64,000 bases of DNA from CAWKGC01 sp963849005 (GCA_963849005.1 CAWKGC010000025.1:88891-152890); one strand, 5' to 3'. Shown: positions 47,727-56,912, numbered from the stretch's first letter. The notes: generated from the letters alone by a model not told the origin. Made by a program: numbers and translations.

Positions 47727-47757
47727 AAAAAAAACGCCGCGAAGCACGCGGCGTTTT
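47727..47757 (-). terminator. Rho-independent terminator, oriented for the minus-strand gene at 47779
   Basis: Read on the minus strand, the stem cgccgcg / cgcggcg (47735-47741 and 47747-47753) with a 5-base loop is followed by eight T residues; four T residues on the plus side could also serve phoD. It lies 22 bases after the stop of the 80-residue protein. Confidence 0.85.
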
Positions 47758-47778
47758 CATTCCGGCAGGAAAGCGGGA

Positions 47779-48021
47779 TCAGATCTTCAGGATCTTCATC
47801 GCCTTGGCGAGCGTGTCGACCGACTCCTGGTGCTTGCCGGCCTTGTGCAGGGCTTCGCCTTCGGAGCGATACTTGGTCACTTCCGCCATCTGCTCCTTGG
47901 TGAGCGTCGGGTTCTTGGCGAGCGCCTCGTCGATCTTCTTCATGTCGGCGGGGCAGTGGAAGGCAAAGGCGACCGCGGATGCGGAAACAAGCGCTGCGAA
48001 CAGCGAAATCTGGCGTTTCAT
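47779..48021 (-). CDS. Small exported helical protein
   Basis: Product of 80 residues with signal peptide MKRQISLFAALVSASAVAFA. The mature part is about 60 residues and helical: HCPADMKKIDEALAKNPTLT, EQMAEVTKYRSEGEALHKAG and HQESVDTLAKAMKIL. One Cys is near the mature N-terminus. Similar small proteins occur in betaproteobacteria but I know no function. Strong terminator downstream. Confidence 0.82.
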   Translation of the reverse strand: MKRQISLFAALVSASAVAFAFHCPADMKKIDEALAKNPTLTKEQMAEVTKYRSEGEALHKAGKHQESVDTLAKAMKILKI

Positions 48022-48076
48022 GGATTCTCCTCAATGGGTTCCGGGCGGCGACATTGTAACGCGGCCGCACGCGAGT

Positions 48077-48814
48077 TCAAGCCGCGAGCGTGCGCAGGTC
48101 GAGGACGCCGCCCGGCGTGAGCCTGCCCTCGCGCTCGAAGCGCAGGATCTCTGCCGCGACCGCATCCGGCGAACGCAGCACGCCCTCGGCGTTCATCTTC
48201 CTGAATTGCTCGACATCGGGAAACTCCGCCGGGTCGCTGGAACGCACGATCGCCTGCATCGGCGTGTCCACCACGCCCGGAGCGAGGCTCACGATTTCCA
48301 CGCCCGACCCATCGATCCCGGCCTCCAGCGCCGCTACGCGCGTGACCATGTCCAGCCCCGCCTTGGCCGCGCAATACGCGCTCCAGCCCGCGATCGGCCG
48401 CTTGCCCGCGCCCGAGGAGATGTTGATCACCCGGCGCAACTTCGCCCTGCCCTCGGTGGCGCCGAGGAAGCAGCGCATGAGCACCATCGGCGCGACCAGG
48501 TTCACGTTGATGTTGGCGACGATGTCCGCCGTGGCATTGCGCGCAAGCGGCCCAACGGGCACCACTATGCCGGCGTTGTTGATCAGCACCGCCTTGTCGA
48601 AGGTGCGCCCTTCGAGCGATTTCACGACATCGGCAAACACCGCGTCGATCGCGAACGGGTCGGAAAGGTCGACCGCGTGGATCACCGCGCCCGGCACTTC
48701 GGCCGCGCCGGTACGGTTAAGGCAGATCAGCTCGTTGTCCTTGTCGGAATGGATCGCCTGCATCAGCGCATAGCCGATGCCCTTGCTCGTGCCGGTAACG
48801 ATGTATAGGTTCAT
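48077..48814 (-). CDS. SDR-family NAD(P)-dependent oxidoreductase
   Basis: Short-chain dehydrogenase of 245 residues. The start at 48814 gives MNLYIVTGTSKGIGYALMQA with the cofactor motif TGTSKGIG. Also present are LINNAGIV, the catalytic Ser in RVINISSGAGKRPI and YCAAKAGLD (YxxxK). The C-terminal region with IVSLAPGVVDTPMQA resembles benzil reductase/sepiapterin-reductase-like SDRs. Substrate unknown. Divergent from kup across 186 bases. Confidence 0.88.
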   Translation of the reverse strand: MNLYIVTGTSKGIGYALMQAIHSDKDNELICLNRTGAAEVPGAVIHAVDLSDPFAIDAVFADVVKSLEGRTFDKAVLINNAGIVVPVGPLARNATADIVANINVNLVAPMVLMRCFLGATEGRAKLRRVINISSGAGKRPIAGWSAYCAAKAGLDMVTRVAALEAGIDGSGVEIVSLAPGVVDTPMQAIVRSSDPAEFPDVEQFRKMNAEGVLRSPDAVAAEILRFEREGRLTPGGVLDLRTLAA

Positions 48815-49000
48815 GTTTTTCCCGATGAGTTCCTGGAAAGTCCTGAAGGCTGCCCGGCCGCCTCCGGCGCCGGAACGCAGTGGCGCAAGTATCGCCTCTC
48901 GCCGCCTTCGTCGCACACTTGACGCGGCCTGTTGTGCAGCGCAGCAAAGTGGCGTAGCATCGCCGCCCATCCCGTCGCAGGGAGGATTTTCGCCCCTTTC

Positions 49001-50937
49001 ATGAACGCATTGCCCCTGGCAACACCCGGCTCTTCGCATTCCGCCAAAGCCACGGCGCCGCTGATGGTCGCCGCCATCGGCGTCGTCTACGGCGACATCG
49101 GCACGAGCCCGCTCTACGCGCTCAAGGAGTGCTTCAGCCGGGCCCCACGGCCTCGCGCTCGACCCGGCGAACGTGCTCGGCGTGCTGTCGCTGATCTTCT
49201 GGTCGCTCATGATCATGGTCGTCGCTCAAGTACGTGGCGTTCATCATGCGCGCCGACAACCGCGGCGAGGGCGGCATCCTGGCGCTGACTGGCGCTGGTG
49301 CGCGCAGGCTGGCGCCGGGCTCGCCCGCAGGTCGCTGCGGCGCTGGTCGATGCTCGGCATCTTCGGCGCGGCGCTGTTCTACGGCGACGGCATGATCACG
49401 CCCGCGATCTCGGTGCTGTCCGCGGTCGAGGGCCTCGAGGTCGCGGCGCCCGCGCTCGAAGCCCTTCGTCGTGCCGATCACCGTCGGCGATCCTCGTCGG
49501 GCTGTTCCTGATCCAGCGCCGCGGCACGGCGCAGCGTCGGCAGCGCTGTTCGGGCCGATCATGCTGGCTGTGGTTCGCTCGTCCTTGCCGGCCTGGGCAT
49601 CTGGCACATCATCGCCAGCAACCCGAGGTCCTTGCTGGCGCTCGACCCGTGCCACGCGATCGCCTTCTTCGCAGCGACCGGCTGGATCGCCTTCCTGGCC
49701 CTCGGCGCGGTCGTGCTGGCGGTGACCGGCGCCGAGGCGCTCTACGCCGACATGGGCCATTTCGGCCGCGGCCCGATCCGGATCGCCTGGTTCGCGCTCG
49801 TGCTGCCGGCGCTGATGCTGAACTACTTCGGCCAGGGCGCGCTGCTGCTCGCCGACCCCGACGCGATCAAGAACCCCTTCTACCTCCTGGTGCCGGAATG
49901 GGGCTCTGCTGCCGCTGGTGGTCGCTCGCGACCGCGGCCACCGTGATCGCCTCGCAGGCGGTGATCTCGGGCGCCTTCTCGCTCACGCGGCAGGCGATCC
50001 AGCTCGGCTACCTGCCGCGCATGCAGATCGTCCACACCTCGCGACGCGAGGAGGGCCAGATCTACATGCCGTTCATCAACTGGGTGCTGATGGTCGCGGT
50101 GATCGCTGCTGGTGCTCGGCTTCCAGCTCGTCCGCGAATCTCGCCGCGGCCTACGGCATCGCGGTGACCGGCACCATGCTGATCGACACCGCTGCTGGTC
50201 TCGATCGTGGTCGCGCGCGATCTGGCACTGGGCCGCTGCAGGCTCGGCCGTCGCTGGTCGGGCCTCTTCTGCTCGTCGACCTCGCCTTCTTCGCCGCCAA
50301 CGCGGCCAAGATCGCCGACGGCGGCTGGTTGCCGCTGGCCATCGGCGCGCGTGTGCTTCGTCCTGCTGACGACCTGGAAGCGCGGCCGCAGATGCTCGTC
50401 GCCGCTGCGACGAGGACGCGCATGCCGCTCGAGCGCGTTCCTCGACAGCCTCGTCGTGCACCCGCCGCACCGCGTGCCCGGCACGGCGGTGTTCATGACC
50501 GGCACGCCCGACGTCGTGCCCGCGCGCGCTGCTGCACAACCTCAAGCACAACAAGGTGCTGCACGAGCGCGTGGTGTTCCTCACCGTCCGTCACCGAGGA
50601 CGTGCCGGTGGTCGCCGACAGCGCGACCGGCTCGAGGTCGAGCCAGCTCGCCGACGGCTTCTGCGCGATGATCCTGCGCTACGGCTTCATGGAGGAGCCC
50701 GACGTGGCGGAGATCCTGCGGTCCGGCGGGCAAGCGCTACGGGCTCGAGATCGACCTCATGGACACGTCGTTCTTCCTCTCCCGCGAGACCGTGGTCCCG
50801 AGCGAACAAGCCGGGCATGGCGTCGCTGGCGCGACCGGGTGTTCGCCTGGATGAGCCGCAACGGGGCGAGCGCAACGGACTACTTCAACATCCCGGCCAA
50901 CCGCGTGGTCGAGCTCGGCACCCAGGTCGAGATCTGA
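49001..50937 (+). pseudogene. kup: Kup potassium uptake transporter with many frameshifts
   Basis: KUP/HAK/KT-type K+/H+ symporter. The start MNALPLATPGSSHSAKATAP follows GGAGG 15 bases upstream. The Kup path runs by frame changes: AIGVVYGDIGTSPLYALKECFS, VLGVLSLIFWSLMIMVV, FIMRADNRGEGGILAL, IFGAALFYGDGMITPAISVL, then a long open part from 49632 (GAEALYADMGHFGRGPIRIAW, LMLNYFGQGALLLA, FYLLVPEW), ISGAFSLTRQAIQLGYLPRM, INWVLMVAVI, AYGIAVTGTMLIDT, and the C-terminal NIPANRVVELGTQVEI. At least eight shifts lie between 49138 and 50830. Length (about 645 codons) and motif order match intact Kup, so errors in the consensus are likelier than decay. Confidence 0.87.
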
Positions 50938-50942
50938 GAAGA

Positions 50943-51007
50943 TGGGGTCAGAGACGTAATATCGGGTCGCCGCGCAGCGTCGGCGGGATACTACGTCTCT
51001 GACCCCA
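50943..51007. repeat. GGGGTCAG-family hairpin after kup
   Basis: Arms 50943-50962 and 50988-51007 are reverse complements with one mismatch (tggggtcagagacgta then atat or gtat). It starts 6 bases after the kup stop and could serve as a terminator-like hairpin though it has no T-run. Shares its GGGGTCAGAG end with the elements at 12.9, 16.3 and 23.3 kb, while the inner stem differs. Confidence 0.88.
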
Positions 51008-51085
51008 GTCCAAGGGCGCTTTTCTTGACCGACTTTTCAGTTCGAATCCGTTTCAACTGTCAGACCGGATCCAAATGGAGGCCTC

Positions 51086-51874
51086 ATGAACGCAACTGTC
51101 CCGCACCGAACCCACCCCGCGATCATCGTCGCGGCGATCGCAGTGACATTGCTCGCATTGGTCGGCATTGCCGCGATGCTCGGCGTGCTCCCGGTGGGCA
51201 ATTCGAACAGCGCCCCCGCGCAGCAGGTCGCGCAGTCCTCCGTGGGTGGCGGCGTGCAAATGGCCGCCCCGGGCGCAGCACCCCTGGAAGCCCCGGCGCC
51301 AATGAAAGTGGAAGAGCCAAAAGCCGTGCCGCCGCCGACCGTGGCGGCGCCCGTGGCCAAGCCCGCGCCGGCCCCCGCAACCAAGCCCGCGCCGATGAAG
51401 CAGCAAGCGGCCGCGCCTGCGAAGACCGCGCCTGCGCCGCAAACGCCGAACTACTCGCCGGCGCCCGCCCCTGCAGTTGCGATGACCGCGCCGGCCGCGC
51501 AGCCCGCACCTCCGCCGGCGCCGCCCGCTCCCCCGCCGTGCAGGACGTGCGCGGTCGTTGAGTCCATCACGACGCAAGTGGTAAAAGGCGAAGGCTCGGG
51601 AGCCGGTGCGGTGCTGGGCGGCGTTCTCGGCGGCGTGCTCGGCCACCAGATCGGAAGCGGCCGCGGCAACACCGCGGCGACCATCGTCGGCGCCGGTGCC
51701 GGCGCCTATGCCGGCAACGAGGTCGAAAAGAACAAGAACACCAGCCAGTACTGGAACGTGCGCGTGCGCTTCGAGGACGGCACGACGCAGACGCTGCGCT
51801 ACGACACGCAACCCGACCTTCGCTCCGGCGATCGCGTCCGCGTCGAGAACGGCAAGGTCGTCTCTCGCGGCTGA
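51086..51874 (+). CDS. Glycine-zipper 2TM-domain protein
   Basis: Membrane-anchored protein of 262 residues. An N-terminal helix (IIVAAIAVTLLALVGIAAML) is followed by about 110 residues of Pro/Ala/Lys low complexity. The glycine-zipper hairpin lies in GAGAVLGGVLGGVLGHQIGSGRGNTAATIVGAGAGAYAGNEVE (key GxxxG runs: VLGGVLGGVLG), followed by a small strand domain YWNVRVRFEDGTTQTLRYD. Resembles the SlyB/Rcp family of envelope-stress-related proteins. The gene has AGGCCTC near the start and a terminator after it. Confidence 0.87.
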   Translation: MNATVPHRTHPAIIVAAIAVTLLALVGIAAMLGVLPVGNSNSAPAQQVAQSSVGGGVQMAAPGAAPLEAPAPMKVEEPKAVPPPTVAAPVAKPAPAPATKPAPMKQQAAAPAKTAPAPQTPNYSPAPAPAVAMTAPAAQPAPPPAPPAPPPCRTCAVVESITTQVVKGEGSGAGAVLGGVLGGVLGHQIGSGRGNTAATIVGAGAGAYAGNEVEKNKNTSQYWNVRVRFEDGTTQTLRYDTQPDLRSGDRVRVENGKVVSRG

Positions 51875-51895
51875 GCGCCGCGCCGCGGGCGGGAA

Positions 51896-51925
51896 AGGGG
51901 CTGCCGCCGGCAGCCCTTCTTATTT
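51896..51925 (+). terminator. Probable rho-independent terminator after the glycine-zipper gene
   Basis: Stem gggctgcc / ggcagccc (51898-51905 and 51909-51916) with a 3-base loop, followed by ttcttattt. The T-rich end overlaps the stop codon of the convergent META gene. Confidence 0.65.
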
Positions 51926-52366
51926 GGCGGCGGGTTCCTGCTTCAACTCGGGGCGGTCGGCGATGAACAACATCGTGCCCGCGGAGCCGGACAGGGTAAG
52001 TTCGTTGCCGAACGCGCCCTTGATGCTGAAACTGGACGTGCCCTGCATGACCAGCAGCATCTGGTTCTCGCCCGCCTGGATCTCCGGCGGGCACATCACC
52101 TTCGTTCCGGCAAGGCGGGAGAACACGATCGCGCCTGCGCCGACCGAGTCGAGGTGGTAGGTGCCGGAGATGCGGTTGCAGCCGCCCGACCCGGAAACAT
52201 AACCGTTGGCGAATTGCAGGTAGGCCTTCTCGCGCTGGCCGGGAACGGGATCCAGCGCCGCTTCCCAGCGCGGGCCGCCGAGCGGAAGCGGCGGCAGGTC
52301 CCGCTTGGGCATCGTGCATGCCGCCATGAGGGCCGCGACCGCGACAACTGCGGCCAGCCGTTTCAC
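51920..52366 (-). CDS. META-domain lipoprotein
   Basis: Lipoprotein of 148 residues. Start taken as GTG at 52366, which overlaps the YHS gene stop (GTGA) and gives the compact signal VKRLAAVVAVAALMAACTMP with lipobox LMAAC; an ATG at 52390 is possible. The META domain shows RWEAALDPVPG, LQFANGYVSGSGGCNRISGTY and KVMCPPEIQAGENQMLLVM. The family (HslJ-like) is linked to stress or novobiocin tolerance. Partner of the YHS lipoprotein upstream. Confidence 0.87.
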   Translation of the reverse strand: MKRLAAVVAVAALMAACTMPKRDLPPLPLGGPRWEAALDPVPGQREKAYLQFANGYVSGSGGCNRISGTYHLDSVGAGAIVFSRLAGTKVMCPPEIQAGENQMLLVMQGTSSFSIKGAFGNELTLSGSAGTMLFIADRPELKQEPAAK

Positions 52367-52941
52367 TTCTTCGCGTTTTTCGCTTGCCATTGCGCCTCCA
52401 GTTCCTTGCCGGTCTTGTAGTGGGGCACGCGGAACACCAGCCGCTTCGCGGTCTGCATTCGCGGATTGGTCCCGTCCACCTCGTTCTTCCAGTAGCTGTC
52501 GGCAAGCGCGAGGTTCTGGCGCTCGTCCATGAGGAAATAGCGGCGCGAACCCTCGCCGCCAAAGATGTAGAGCTTGCCGTCGATGATCGCCCAGGTGTCC
52601 GGATCGCCGCCCCAGGGGATTGCGTACGCGATGCCGTTGGCGCAGAAGCCGCCGTACTGCGGCGCGTACTTGCCGGGCTGCTTCACGAACAGGTCGCGAT
52701 GCTCGGCGCTGGCAAAACGGTAGGTGACGCCCTCGTGCTCGGCCTTGATGTCGGGCTTGCCCGGAACGTGCCTGCCATCGGTGAAATAGGCGACCGGGTC
52801 GTGGCCCTTCAGCATCAGGTTCGCGTCCGCGCCTTCCGAAGTCGTGTTGAAGGTCTGGCAGGCGGCAAGCAGGAGCGCCGCCGCGAAGGCGAGCGCAAAC
52901 CGGGAAAGGCGATCGGAAGTCATGCGCGCATTGTCCTTCAT
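52363..52941 (-). CDS. YHS-domain lipoprotein
   Basis: Lipoprotein of 192 residues with signal and lipobox LAFAAALLLAACQT. The YHS-like core is LMLKGHDPVAYFTDGRHVPG, followed by ITYRFAS-type strand (VTYRFASAEHRDLF) and YGGFCANGIAYAIPWGGDPD with Cys and Gly-rich loop. Often called YHS-domain protein with suspected metal binding. Two starts (52941 or 52923) give the same mature protein. Its start codon directly follows the stop of the zinc-ribbon gene. Confidence 0.88.
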   Translation of the reverse strand: MKDNARMTSDRLSRFALAFAAALLLAACQTFNTTSEGADANLMLKGHDPVAYFTDGRHVPGKPDIKAEHEGVTYRFASAEHRDLFVKQPGKYAPQYGGFCANGIAYAIPWGGDPDTWAIIDGKLYIFGGEGSRRYFLMDERQNLALADSYWKNEVDGTNPRMQTAKRLVFRVPHYKTGKELEAQWQAKNAKK

Positions 52942-53640
52942 TCAGTCGAACAGCGCCGACAATCCGTCGGCGATCAGGTCGACGATTTCCACCGACGCCC
53001 CCATCGCCGGCACTTCCTTCATCCAGGGGCTGGCGGGCTTGCCCGCCGGACGCGTGCCAAGGAATGCCGCGGCGATGCGCTCCGGATCGAGCGTGGTGCG
53101 GTGAGCCTCTGCCGAAGAGAGCTCGGCGACGGCCTTCGTCACCGCGTCGGCGTCGAGCACCGCGATCGGCGACCGGCAATAGCCGCAAACGCTATCGCGC
53201 GACAGGTCCACCGGCGCGCCGCAGCCCGAGCAGCGCACCTGCACCACGCGCTCGCGCAGCTTCGCGATCTCCGGTCCGGTGAGGCTCCTCACGAAGTTCT
53301 TCTCGCGCAGGAACTGCATGAAGCTCGACAGCCGGCCGTGGCCCTGCCCGCAGCGGTAATAGGTGATGCGGTTGGAGCGCTGCAGGTCGTGGGTGAGCGT
53401 GAGCGCGCGCGAGCAATGCGGGCAGGCCGGCCGCTCTCCCAGCGGGCGCATCATGCGGTCGCGCTGCTCGTGGATCAGCCGGAAAAGCTCGATCACCGCG
53501 CCGGGCGCAAGCTGCGTGCTCTCGTACTGGTCGAACCAGATGACCTGGCAATCGAAGCACAGGTCGAGGCTGAGCTCGCCCAGGTTCATGCGCGCAAAGC
53601 GGCGCGTGTCCATCAGCGAGGCACAACTCGGGCAGTTCAC
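52942..53640 (-). CDS. zf-TFIIB zinc-ribbon protein
   Basis: Cytoplasmic protein of 232 residues with several CxxC pairs: MNCPSCASLMDTR and DLCFDCQVIWFDQYE form a zf-TFIIB ribbon, then PACPHCSRALTLT, and later VRCSGCGAPVDLS with CGYCRSPI. Four or more pairs suggest at least two structural zinc sites. Function unknown; upstream of, and co-directional with, the YHS and META lipoprotein genes. Confidence 0.85.
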   Translation of the reverse strand: MNCPSCASLMDTRRFARMNLGELSLDLCFDCQVIWFDQYESTQLAPGAVIELFRLIHEQRDRMMRPLGERPACPHCSRALTLTHDLQRSNRITYYRCGQGHGRLSSFMQFLREKNFVRSLTGPEIAKLRERVVQVRCSGCGAPVDLSRDSVCGYCRSPIAVLDADAVTKAVAELSSAEAHRTTLDPERIAAAFLGTRPAGKPASPWMKEVPAMGASVEIVDLIADGLSALFD

Positions 53641-53718
53641 GTCGCGATTCCCGTTCCGGGCACTTTGTCGATGGGCGACAATCTAACCTGCCCACCCCCA
53701 AGCGTCCATACTGCAGCC

Positions 53719-54297
53719 ATGACCAGCCGAATCTTCGCCCTGCTCCTCGCCTCGCTGGCGCTTTCTCCCGTCCTGGCGCAGGAGGTCACCGCCGTGCGCG
53801 CCATCGACCTCGATCGCTACGCCGGCGCGTGGCGGGAGATCGCCTCCATCCCGCAGTTCTTCCAGCGCAAGTGCGCCTCCGGCACGACCGCCGTCTACAC
53901 GCGGCTGCCCGACGGCATGCTCGGCGTGGACAACACCTGCTTGACGCAGGAAGGCGAAAGCATCGCCGCCACGGGCCGCGCGCGCGTGGTCGATGCGCAG
54001 GCGCAGGCGAAACTCGAGGTGACTTTCCTGCGCTTCCTCGGCGAGTGGCGCTTCTGGTTCGGCGCGGACTACTGGGTGATCGGGCTCGACCCCGGCTACC
54101 GCTGGGCGATCGTCGGCCATCCCTCGCGCACCTACGCCTGGGTCCTTGCGCGCGGGCCGCGCCTGGCGCCCCCCGATCTCGCGGCTGTGCTGGAGATATT
54201 GCGATCGCAGGGCTACGACGCCTGCGACCTCCTCACCACGCCGCAGGACGGCGGCTGGCAGGAGAAGCAGCCCTTGTGCCGCCGCGGTGCCGGCTAG
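53719..54297 (+). CDS. Lipocalin family protein (Blc-like)
   Basis: Exported lipocalin of 192 residues. The signal peptide is MTSRIFALLLASLALSPVLA. The lipocalin signature is DLDRYAGAWREIASIPQFFQ (GxW), then YWVIGLDPGYRWAIVGHPSRTYAWVLAR, close to E. coli Blc. No lipobox Cys at the cleavage site, so it is soluble periplasmic rather than lipidated. Converges with the SRPBCC gene, overlapping by 4 bases. Confidence 0.9.
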   Translation: MTSRIFALLLASLALSPVLAQEVTAVRAIDLDRYAGAWREIASIPQFFQRKCASGTTAVYTRLPDGMLGVDNTCLTQEGESIAATGRARVVDAQAQAKLEVTFLRFLGEWRFWFGADYWVIGLDPGYRWAIVGHPSRTYAWVLARGPRLAPPDLAAVLEILRSQGYDACDLLTTPQDGGWQEKQPLCRRGAG

Positions 54298-54824
54298 GGC
54301 GCCTCCGCGCGCGCCTTGAGTCCCCAAAGCCCCGCTTCGAAATCCGGCCCGACCATGCTGTCCATGGCGAGCGCCATGTAATGCAGCAGGGGATTGCCGC
54401 CCATGTCGCCATCGTTCGTCCAGGTGATGCGCGTGCCGCCGCCCGCCGGCACGAAGACCAGCGTGCCGGTCGCCGTCGTGCCGAAGTCCGGGAAGAACAG
54501 CTTGTAGCCGACCAGTTTCGGCGGCTCGGAGCGCGTGAACTCCATCTCGCCCGAGCCCTCGGTCTTGCTCTCCCACGCCCATTTCGCGCCCACCCCCTCC
54601 GCCGCGCCGGAATAGGCGACCTTCATCGCCGGGTCGCGCTTGTTCCATACGGCCCATGTCGCCCACTGTTTCGGGTCGTTCACGAGGGCGAACACCTTCT
54701 CCGCGGGCGCCTTGATCTCGAGCGAGCGCTCGACGTGGTACTTCGAAGGCAGGACGAAGCCCACTGCGACGATCAGGACCAGCAGGGCAAGCAGGCCGTA
54801 CAGGAAGTACTTGAGCACCCTCAT
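54294..54824 (-). CDS. SRPBCC (START-like) protein with N-terminal anchor
   Basis: Protein of 176 residues. N-terminal hydrophobic helix YFLYGLLALLVLIVAVGFVL, then the SRPBCC fold: HVERSLEIKAPAEKVFALVNDPKQWATW, WESKTEGSGEMEFTR and TRITWTNDGDMGGNPL. Polyketide-cyclase/dehydrase-like family with unknown ligands. Confidence 0.88.
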   Translation of the reverse strand: MRVLKYFLYGLLALLVLIVAVGFVLPSKYHVERSLEIKAPAEKVFALVNDPKQWATWAVWNKRDPAMKVAYSGAAEGVGAKWAWESKTEGSGEMEFTRSEPPKLVGYKLFFPDFGTTATGTLVFVPAGGGTRITWTNDGDMGGNPLLHYMALAMDSMVGPDFEAGLWGLKARAEAP

Positions 54825-54868
54825 TTCCGCCTCCCGTTCTAGAATGTGGCGACATTCTATTCCCCGCC

Positions 54869-55525
54869 ATGTGCAGCCGCTATTTCCTCGACGCTGACGG
54901 CAACGTCATCGCCTACACCTTCGACGTGCCGGTGCATGAACGCGTCGGCCCCCGCTACAACATCGCGCCGACCCAGGAAGCGCCGGTGATCCGCGCGGCC
55001 GAAGGCGGCGGACGCGAAGTGGCGATGCTGCGCTGGGGGCTGGTGCCCTTCTGGGCCAGGGACCCGAAGATGGGCAACAAGCTGATCAACGCGAGGAGCG
55101 AGACGGTGGCGGAGAAGCCCTCGTTCCGCAACGCCTTCCGCAAGCGCCGCTGCCTCGTGCCGGCGTCCGGGTTCTTTGAATGGACGGGCGAGGCCGGCCA
55201 CAAGATCCCGCATGCGATCACGCTGGCCGGCCGCAAGCTGTTCGCCTTCGCCGGCCTCCACGAACACTGGAAATCGCCGGAGGGCGAAGTCCGCGAGACC
55301 TTCACCATCCTCACGACCGAAGCCAACCGCGCGATGTCCGCAATCCACGACCGCATGCCGGTGATCCTCGCCGACGCCGATTACGATTCGTGGCTGCACG
55401 GGCCGCCCGAGGACGCGCAGGCGCTCCTCAAGCCCTCGCCCGACGACGAGATCCGCACGCGCACCGTCAGCCGCGCGCTCAACAATCCGCGCAACGATTC
55501 GCCGGAGCTGTTGGCACCCCAATAG
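54869..55525 (+). CDS. SOS-response-associated peptidase family protein (YedK/HMCES)
   Basis: Protein of 218 residues that covalently traps abasic sites in single-stranded DNA. After Met removal the catalytic Cys2 is exposed (MCSRYFLDADG). RYNIAPTQEAPVIR has the conserved Asn, RWGLVPFWA and INARSETVAEKPSFRNAF follow, FFEWTGEAGHKIP has the Glu, and SAIHDRMPVIL carries the active-site His. Fits the DNA-repair family fully. No LexA box was sought in detail. Confidence 0.94.
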   Translation: MCSRYFLDADGNVIAYTFDVPVHERVGPRYNIAPTQEAPVIRAAEGGGREVAMLRWGLVPFWARDPKMGNKLINARSETVAEKPSFRNAFRKRRCLVPASGFFEWTGEAGHKIPHAITLAGRKLFAFAGLHEHWKSPEGEVRETFTILTTEANRAMSAIHDRMPVILADADYDSWLHGPPEDAQALLKPSPDDEIRTRTVSRALNNPRNDSPELLAPQ

Positions 55526-55553
55526 CGGGCGAAAGGAATCAAGGGCGGCGAGT

Positions 55554-55705
55554 GGCGGCAATCGCCTTCCCGATCCCGGCAACCGCAAGCGTGCCGACAC
55601 GGGTGGGTCCCGGAAATCGGGAGGGCGCCAACCCAAGGCATCCCTCCCGATTTCCACCCACCTCGGTCGGCGCGGTTGAACGGGATCGGGAAGGCGATTG
55701 CCGCC
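55554..55705. repeat. 152-bp imperfect palindrome between yedK and gltS
   Basis: Outer arms 55554-55578 and 55681-55705 are perfect reverse complements (25 bp: ggcggcaatcgccttcccga then tcccg). Inner arms 55612-55625 and 55642-55655 match over 14 bp, continued after a 3-base bulge by 7 more (ggtgggt/acccacc). Weaker pairing fills the middle. The element occupies nearly all of the convergent gap 55526-55724 and shows no GGGGTCAG core. Confidence 0.9.
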
Positions 55706-55724
55706 CCGGTGCCGACGACCCGGC

Positions 55725-56912
55725 TCAGCCGACCGCCCTGGCGAACGCGGAGATGATCACGGCGTTGGCGATGTCGATCATGAAGGCGCCGACGATCGGC
55801 ACGAGCAGGAACGCCTGCGGCGAAGCGCCGAAGCGATCGGTGATCGCCTGCATGTTGGCGATCGCGGTCGGCGTGGCGCCCAGCCCGAAGCCGCATTGCC
55901 CCGCGCACAGCACCGCAGCGTCGTAGTTGCCGCCCATGACGCGGAAGGTGACGGCGCTGGTGAAGACTGCCACCAGCGCGACCTGCGCGGCAATGATGAC
56001 GACCAGGGGCCCCGCGAGGCCGGCCACTTCCCACAGGCGCAGCCCCATCAACGCCATCGCAAGGAAGAGCGATAGCGACACCACGGCCGTGAAGTCGAGC
56101 GCGACCGGGTCCACCTCATGCCACTCCAGGGCGGCAAGCACGTTGCGCAGGACCACGCCGACGAACAGCACCCAGACGAAATTCGGCAGCGAGAACGCCA
56201 GGTCCCGGGCCCATTCAGCCAGCACCGTGCCGACCGCGATCGACACCGAGACGAGAAAAATGGTCACGATCAGGCGGTCCGCGCTGAAGCCGCCGGCCGC
56301 TTCCGCGCCATCGCCTTCGCGCGGCGCAGCTTCGACCGGGCCCGCCCCCTTGGCGATGGCGCGTTCCGCGAGCCGCCTTCCGACCGGGCCGCCGACGAGG
56401 CCTCCCGCAATCAGGCCGAAAGTCGCGGCCGCGAGCGCGATGCCGGTGGCGCCCGCAAGCCCGGCCGCCTCGAACTGCGCGCCCCATGCCGCGCCCGTGC
56501 CGTGCCCTCCCGCCATCGCCACCGACCCGGCGAGAATGCCGACCCGCGCATCGACACCGAGGACGTGGGCGAGCCCGACGCCGACAAGGTTTTGCAGGAC
56601 CAGCACGGCGGCAACGCAAAGAAAGAACAGGACCAGCGCGCGCCCGCCGCGCGCGACCAGCTTCAAGTCCGCGCCCAGCCCGATGGTCGCGAAGAAAGCG
56701 AGCATGAGGTCGGGCTGCATCGCGGTGTCGAAGCGGATCTCGAATCCCGACTGGCGCAGGACGAGCACGATCACGGCCGCGAGCAGGCCGCCGGTGACGG
56801 GCTTCGGGATCGAGTACTTCGCGAGAAAGGCGATGCGCGCGGTGAGCACGCGCCCGACGATGAGCACCAGCGCCGCGCAGGCAAGTGTGGCCGCCGCCGA
56901 CATCTGGATCAT
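55725..56912 (-). CDS. gltS: Sodium/glutamate symporter GltS
   Basis: Inner-membrane Na+-coupled glutamate carrier of 395 residues with about ten helices. The start at 56912 has GGGGAGGG upstream. The ESS-family landmarks are IPKPVTGGLLAA, LAFFATIGLGADLKLVARGGR, GSVAMAGGHGTGAAWG (first pore loop) and LCAGQCGFGLGATPTAIANMQA (second pore loop). Overlaps the nuclease gene by 4 bases at the start. Confidence 0.94.
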   Translation of the reverse strand: MIQMSAAATLACAALVLIVGRVLTARIAFLAKYSIPKPVTGGLLAAVIVLVLRQSGFEIRFDTAMQPDLMLAFFATIGLGADLKLVARGGRALVLFFLCVAAVLVLQNLVGVGLAHVLGVDARVGILAGSVAMAGGHGTGAAWGAQFEAAGLAGATGIALAAATFGLIAGGLVGGPVGRRLAERAIAKGAGPVEAAPREGDGAEAAGGFSADRLIVTIFLVSVSIAVGTVLAEWARDLAFSLPNFVWVLFVGVVLRNVLAALEWHEVDPVALDFTAVVSLSLFLAMALMGLRLWEVAGLAGPLVVIIAAQVALVAVFTSAVTFRVMGGNYDAAVLCAGQCGFGLGATPTAIANMQAITDRFGASPQAFLLVPIVGAFMIDIANAVIISAFARAVG

